Positions 4,999 to 8,403 of a stretch of DNA of 8,403 nucleotides are shown in pieces. The stretch lies in NCBI GenBank assembly GCA_036564195.1, contig DATCLA010000102.1, forward strand, positions 1 through 8,403, read 5' to 3'. The DNA comes from DATCLA01 sp036564195 (GTDB lineage Bacteria; Bacillota; UBA4882; UBA8346). A program made the translations under genes and the position numbers. The first letter of the stretch is position 1, and each line of letters starts with the position of its first letter. The notes below the pieces were generated by a model, which was not told the DNA's origin, searched no databases, and saw only the letters and a list, made by a program, of their open reading frames with translations.

Positions 4999-6459
4999 AT
5001 GTTTAATGATTTCAAGCTGGAAAGCAGTCGCCCGGCCTATTTGCAGATTAGGGATTATTTAAAGGAAGCGATTCTGGGAGGGATTTACCAGGCCGGAGTC
5101 AGGTTGCCGGCCACTCGGGAGTTGGCAGCAGTCCTGAAAGTCAGCCGCAATACGGTAATCCAGGCCTACCAATACCTAGAGGAAGACGGGTTTATTTATA
5201 CTGTTAAAGGTCAGGGCGCTTTCGTGGCTGCGGTCGCATGCAAAAAGCCTCAAACTGCCCGGCTCCGGCTGGATTGGACAAAATTAGTCAGTGATTATGC
5301 CCGGAAGGCAACGGCTTTAGATATTGAAAAGAAGGAGTTAAAGTGGAAAAAGGGGATGATCTCCTTTAAGAGCATCGCCCCGGATCCCGGACTGTTTGAA
5401 GTTGACGAGTTTAAACGGGCCTGGTTGGACCGGATGGCTCTGGAAGGCGCTAAATTGTTAAATTACGGTTATGCCCAGGGGTACCGACCGCTTTTGGATT
5501 ATCTCACCGGTTACATGAAGAATAAAGGGGTTGATCCCGCCGGGAAGGACCTTTTGATCACCAATGGATTTACCGAAGGGTTACACCTGGTTTTGGCGGC
5601 AATTACCCGACCGGGCGACCGGGTGATCTGTGAAAATCCGACTCATAATACTGCGATTAAAATCATGAAACTGGCCGGATTGGAGATTTGCGGCATCACT
5701 GTCCATGAAGACGGGCTGGATTTAGCGGAATTGGAGAGCGCTTTAAAGAGTCAGACGGTAGCCTGTGGCTTTTTGATCCCTTCTTATCACAATCCTACCG
5801 GGTTAGTGCTTTCCGCCGAACGTCGTCAGGAAGTGGTGCGGCTCTTTACCCGTTACGCCACCCCCCTTATTGAAGACGGGTTCAATGAGGAACTACGGTA
5901 CTCCGGAGCGCATCTGGCACCGCTTATGGCCTTTGCCGGTCCGGATAATCACCTGATTTACTTGGGTAGTTTTTCCAAGATCCTCTTTCCCGGATTGCGC
6001 TTGGGCTGGGTGATGGGTGATCGGGAGTTAATTTCCTATCTGGAAAGCATAAAACGTAGTTATAATATTCACTGCTCCTTTCCGGATCAGGCGGCTTTCT
6101 ATGAATACTTGCAAAGCGGTGGTTTTGAACGATATCTGCGCAAAGCCAGGAAAGTTTATAAAGAACGGCACCGAGTTGCAGCCCAACTGGCCCGGCAGTA
6201 TATTCCGGCCCGGAAGGTCTGGGGGGAAGGCGGCCTGCATATCTTTATCGAGTTAGAACCAGATTTAAACGCCAGGGAGCTCTTGGCCCGGTGCTACCAA
6301 AGAGGAGTGGTCTTTATGCCGGGGGATATCTTTTATACCGACGGTACCGGGCAAAATACCTTTCGACTGGGAATTTCCCGGGTGACGCCGGAAGAAATGG
6401 CACAGGGTTTTCAAATTATCGGCGCTGTGATTCGGGAGTTGCAGGGTTGCTCTGCCTGA
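4999..6459 (+). CDS. MocR-type transcriptional regulator (GntR winged helix fused to PLP aminotransferase fold)
   Basis: This 486-residue cytosolic regulator belongs to the MocR/GabR/PdxR group. Residues about 8-78 form a GntR winged helix: RPAYLQIRDYLKEAILGGIY, the recognition part LPATRELAAVLKVSRNTVIQAY, and the wing YTVKGQGAFV. A linker of about 40 residues leads to a full type I aminotransferase fold (about 125-480). Visible PLP contacts are HNPTG (264-268), ED at 292-293, the Schiff-base lysine K327 in GSFSKILFPGLRLGW, and the carboxylate-binding Arg in FRLGIS (R456). In this group PLP or an amino-acid adduct is the signal, and catalysis is usually residual. The segment EDGFNE replaces the more common EDDYDSE, so the usual PLP-contacting Tyr is Phe. 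The ATG at 4999 has GAGAGG about 8 nt upstream. The downstream aminotransferase gene is a plausible target, but no proven operator is visible. Confidence 0.93.
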   Translation: MFNDFKLESSRPAYLQIRDYLKEAILGGIYQAGVRLPATRELAAVLKVSRNTVIQAYQYLEEDGFIYTVKGQGAFVAAVACKKPQTARLRLDWTKLVSDYARKATALDIEKKELKWKKGMISFKSIAPDPGLFEVDEFKRAWLDRMALEGAKLLNYGYAQGYRPLLDYLTGYMKNKGVDPAGKDLLITNGFTEGLHLVLAAITRPGDRVICENPTHNTAIKIMKLAGLEICGITVHEDGLDLAELESALKSQTVACGFLIPSYHNPTGLVLSAERRQEVVRLFTRYATPLIEDGFNEELRYSGAHLAPLMAFAGPDNHLIYLGSFSKILFPGLRLGWVMGDRELISYLESIKRSYNIHCSFPDQAAFYEYLQSGGFERYLRKARKVYKERHRVAAQLARQYIPARKVWGEGGLHIFIELEPDLNARELLARCYQRGVVFMPGDIFYTDGTGQNTFRLGISRVTPEEMAQGFQIIGAVIRELQGCSA

Positions 6460-6475
6460 AAACAGGGCAGGCAAC
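6446..6475 (+). other. Hairpin overlapping the stop codon of the MocR gene
   Basis: GTTGC-T-CTGCC-TG and CAGGGCAGGCAAC form a 12-bp stem with two single-base bulges and an AAAA loop containing the end of the TGA. There is no T-run behind it, so it is at most a weak terminator or a 3'-end stabiliser. Confidence 0.4.
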
Positions 6476-6580
6476 TAAGTTCAATGGGATAAGTGAAACC
6501 TATTGCCGGACTTGGTCAATGGGACTAAACGCTTTAATGGTTAGTTAGATCCGGCTGTTTGGATCCGAAGTTAGTGTTCA

Positions 6581-6603
6581 ATATTTAGTTCATTTTAGAT
6601 AAA
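6581..6603 (+). repeat. 23-bp imperfect direct repeat (copy 1; copy 2 at 8097-8119)
   Basis: The two copies agree at 20 of 23 positions, beginning ATATTTAGT and ending ATAAA. Each lies about 122 bp after the stop codon of an aminotransferase-fold gene. The function is unknown, and AT-rich chance similarity is possible. Confidence 0.35.
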
Positions 6604-6702
6604 GGAATTGCATAATTCCTGATTTAAGCTTTATTGATAGATACATCCGGACTAGTCACTATAGATTGTGATGGAGGTTTTATAAGGTAATTATGCAATT
6701 CC
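6604..6702. repeat. 99-bp segment bounded by a 14-bp perfect inverted repeat
   Basis: GGAATTGCATAATT (6604-6617) and its exact complement AATTATGCAATTCC (6689-6702) bound an AT-rich interior with no reading frame. The left copy is itself a palindrome, GGAATT-GCAT-AATTCC. The right end, AAGGTAATTATGCAATT (6684-6700), recurs exactly at 659-675. Possible readings are a tiny miniature transposable element, a leader hairpin in the alaA transcript, or paired binding sites for the MocR protein. No target-site duplication is clear at the edges. Confidence 0.6.
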
Positions 6703-6729
6703 CTCAAATAGTTAAGTTTTGGGGGGAAG

Positions 6730-7974
6730 ATGATGAATTGTTTTCAAAAATCCAGTAAACTTGAGCATGTCTGCTATGATATCCGCGGCCCGGTGATGGA
6801 TGCAGCCAAGCGGTTAGAGGATGCGGGAGAGCGGATCCTGAAACTGAATATCGGCAATCCGGCACCCTTCGGATTTGAGGCTCCGGTAGATCTTTTAAAC
6901 GAGATTACCGCCAATTTAGCCCGGGCCCACGGCTATTCGGATTCCAAAGGAATTTACCAGGCCCGGCAGGCGATTGTAGAATATCACCGCCGCAAAGGGA
7001 TAACCGGTACCGGGGTGGAGGATGTCTATATCGGCAACGGGGTCAGTGAATTGATTGTCATGACCATGCAGGGGCTGTTGAATAACGGAGACGAGGTGTT
7101 GATCCCAACTCCGGATTACCCACTGTGGACTGCAGCAGTCAACCTGGCCGGCGGGACCGCCGTCCATTACCGCTGTGATGAACTGGCCAATTGGTATCCG
7201 GACCTTCGGGATATGGAACGGAAAATTACCTACCGTACTAAGGGAATCGTCCTCATTAATCCGAACAATCCCACCGGTGCCGTTTATCCCCGGGAAGTAC
7301 TGCAACAGATTGTGGCTTTGGCAGTTACTCATAACCTGATCCTGTTTGCCGATGAGATCTATGACAACATCCTCTATGATGGCACTGAGCATACCTCAAT
7401 TGCTTCCTTAACTAATGAAGTGCCGTGTATTACCTTTAATGGCCTGTCCAAGTCACACCGGGTTGCCGGATACCGGGCCGGTTGGTTTGTGATCAGTGGT
7501 AACAAAGCCATTGCTAAAGATTATATTGAAGGTTTGAACATGCTGTCTTCAATGCGACTGTGCAGCAATGTGCCGGCGCAGTACGCCATTGCCACTGCCT
7601 TAAATAACTTTGACAGTATCCGAGAGTTAACTCTTCCCGATGGTCGGCTTTATCAGCAACGGGAATACGCCTGGCGCCGTCTGAATCAAATTCCCGGGCT
7701 TTCCTGCGTGAAGCCTCGGGGCGCACTCTATCTGTTCCCCAAGATTGACACCGCCCGTTTTAATATCCAAGATGATGTGCAGTTGGTTTATGACCTGCTG
7801 GAGCAGGAAAAAGTACTCTTAGTCCAGGGTACCGGTTTTAACTGGCCGGAACCGGACCATTTCCGGATTGTCTTCTTGCCGGATCTGGAGTTACTGCAAG
7901 ATGCTTTTGCCCGGATTGAACGGTTTTTAAACGGGTATGTGCAAAGGAAAAAGGCTTTGGTGGCGGGAGGATAA
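6730..7974 (+). CDS. alaA: Glutamate-pyruvate (alanine) aminotransferase, AlaA type
   Basis: This cytosolic PLP enzyme of 414 residues should interconvert pyruvate plus glutamate and alanine plus 2-oxoglutarate. It resembles E. coli AlaA (YfbQ) along its whole length: SSKLEHVCYDIRGPV near the start, LKLNIGNPAPFGFEAP (38-52), YIGNGVSELIV (100-110), the PLP asparagine in NPNNPTGAVY (N180), FADEIYDNILYD (206-217), the Schiff-base lysine in NGLSKSHRVAGYRAGW (K241), SMRLCSNVPAQ (274-284), CVKPRGALYLFPKID and the substrate Arg in HFRIV (R379). The usual LSKTYR is LSKSHR here. Length equals that of the family, so the gene looks intact. GGGGGG (6721-6726) precedes two in-frame ATGs, 6730 and 6733; the second has the better spacing, so the protein may be one residue shorter. 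The MocR gene upstream is in the same orientation, and the 270-bp gap holds the inverted-repeat segment. No strong promoter is seen in the gap; TTGATA (6634-6639) with TATAGA (6660-6665) is spaced too widely. Confidence 0.95.
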   Translation: MMNCFQKSSKLEHVCYDIRGPVMDAAKRLEDAGERILKLNIGNPAPFGFEAPVDLLNEITANLARAHGYSDSKGIYQARQAIVEYHRRKGITGTGVEDVYIGNGVSELIVMTMQGLLNNGDEVLIPTPDYPLWTAAVNLAGGTAVHYRCDELANWYPDLRDMERKITYRTKGIVLINPNNPTGAVYPREVLQQIVALAVTHNLILFADEIYDNILYDGTEHTSIASLTNEVPCITFNGLSKSHRVAGYRAGWFVISGNKAIAKDYIEGLNMLSSMRLCSNVPAQYAIATALNNFDSIRELTLPDGRLYQQREYAWRRLNQIPGLSCVKPRGALYLFPKIDTARFNIQDDVQLVYDLLEQEKVLLVQGTGFNWPEPDHFRIVFLPDLELLQDAFARIERFLNGYVQRKKALVAGG

Positions 7975-8004
7975 AAAATATCCCTATATTATTGGATTAA
8001 ACTT

Positions 8005-8049
8005 AAAAGTGGCATAGCTTTTCAAGTTGCTAAGCTGAACCGCTTTTTT
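8005..8049 (+). terminator. First terminator after alaA
   Basis: AAAAGTGGCATAGCTT (8005-8020) pairs with AAGCTGAACCGCTTTT (8032-8047), 14 of 16 positions including G-T pairs, with a two-base internal mismatch. The stem ends in a T-run (8044-8049). It is 30 bp past the stop codon. Confidence 0.7.
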
Positions 8050-8132
8050 GAGTTGTGATTTACATCTAGGTTTCAGGATGTGAAAGTATGGGTTAAATAT
8101 TTAGTCCATCTTATATAAAATAAGACATTCGT

Positions 8133-8180
8133 ATGCATCAATAAGGTTTACCAGAACCGTATTGATGCATTTTTTATTTT
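8133..8180 (+). terminator. Second, stronger terminator downstream of alaA
   Basis: An 11-bp perfect stem, ATGCATCAATA (8133-8143) with TATTGATGCAT (8160-8170), is extended inward by GGTT/AACC (8145-8148/8155-8158). TTTTTATTTTT follows. The AAAATAAG on its left gives some capacity to stop a convergent transcript too. Confidence 0.85.
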
Positions 8181-8286
8181 TAATTTTAAGAAGAATAGCA
8201 AATCAGTAATTTGTGACAGAAATATAATTTAAGCGCTGGTTTAAAAAGTTACTACTATTTAAATATTTAGAGGCAGAAATGTAAAA

Positions 8287-8403
8287 ATGAGACATCGTTG
8301 CATATTGTGCAAAAATCTATTTTTTCTAAAAATTATAATCAAATTGAGAAGGAATTTAATTAATAACAACGAAAAGTTAATTAAATTAATTTCACAATAT
8401 GAT
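8287..8403 (+). CDS. Possible small or partial reading frame of very low GC (runs off window)
   Basis: An ATG at 8287 opens a frame that is still open at the window's end (39 codons seen). It begins MRHRCILCKNLFFLKIII and continues with a Lys/Asn/Ile-rich stretch. The early C-x-x-C could be half of a zinc site. The only upstream purine-rich motif is AGAGG about 13 nt away, which is far for a ribosome binding site. The codons are far more AT-rich than in the other genes here, which could mean noncoding DNA or a transferred gene. I do not recognise it. The rest of 8181-8403 is AT-rich and shows nothing else, apart from an 11-bp perfect inverted repeat (AATTTAATTAA, 8353-8363, with 8377-8387) inside this frame. 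Confidence 0.22.
   Translation, partial: MRHRCILCKNLFFLKIIIKLRRNLINNNEKLIKLISQYD

Noticed and set aside
6916..7392. 158-codon minus-strand frame
   Set aside because: It lies wholly inside alaA, which is clearly coding on the plus strand; it shows no recognisable domain or ribosome binding site.
8353..8387. 11-bp inverted repeat in AT-rich DNA as a terminator or transposon end
   Set aside because: The arms are pure A/T with no T-run or flanking duplication; in such AT-rich sequence this can arise by chance.

Overview
This looks like a stretch of chromosome from an anaerobic, polysaccharide-using Gram-positive bacterium (Bacillota/Clostridia-like). Supporting signs are strong purine-rich ribosome binding sites, consensus sigma-A promoters with 17-bp spacers, hairpin-plus-T terminators, a DUF134 (UPF0251) gene beside an Mrp ATPase gene, and a secreted mannanase-type GH5 protein. 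Genus or species cannot be fixed from the sequence alone. There is no rRNA, tRNA, CRISPR array or intact transposase.

Region 1 (1-2200) is a hemicellulose-use locus that looks partly decayed. It opens with the C-terminal third of a sugar ABC transporter permease (MalG type). This is followed directly by the eroded C-terminal tail of a GH43 beta-xylosidase, with a frameshift, an in-frame TGA and no gene body. A hairpin terminator separates this from a convergent GH5 mannanase-like gene with a signal peptide and a C-terminal carbohydrate-binding domain. In that protein the catalytic acid/base Glu of the usual Asn-Glu pair is encoded as Lys.

Region 2 (2200-4960) holds three separately promoted or terminated small genes: a stand-alone CBS-domain pair, a DUF134 protein with a cysteine-rich zinc-ribbon-like tail, and an Mrp/ApbC-type P-loop ATPase. 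Good promoters overlap the longest-ORF starts of the DUF134 and mrp genes, so the internal ATGs are the better starts. Just after mrp, behind a strong ribosome binding site, lies a short reading frame that resembles the N-terminus of a NifX/NafY (dinitrogenase iron-molybdenum cofactor) family protein and looks like a truncated relic.

Region 3 (4960-8180) holds a MocR-type regulator (GntR winged helix fused to an aminotransferase domain) followed in the same orientation by an alanine aminotransferase that closely resembles E. coli AlaA. Between them is a 99-bp segment bounded by a perfect 14-bp inverted repeat; a third copy of its end lies at the 3' end of the GH43 relic. Two terminators follow alaA.

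Region 4 (8180-8403) is very AT-rich. It holds only a weakly supported small reading frame that runs off the window. I did not find a clear new multi-gene system. The most useful leads are the Glu-to-Lys change in the mannanase, the two gene relics, and the repeated inverted-repeat segment.
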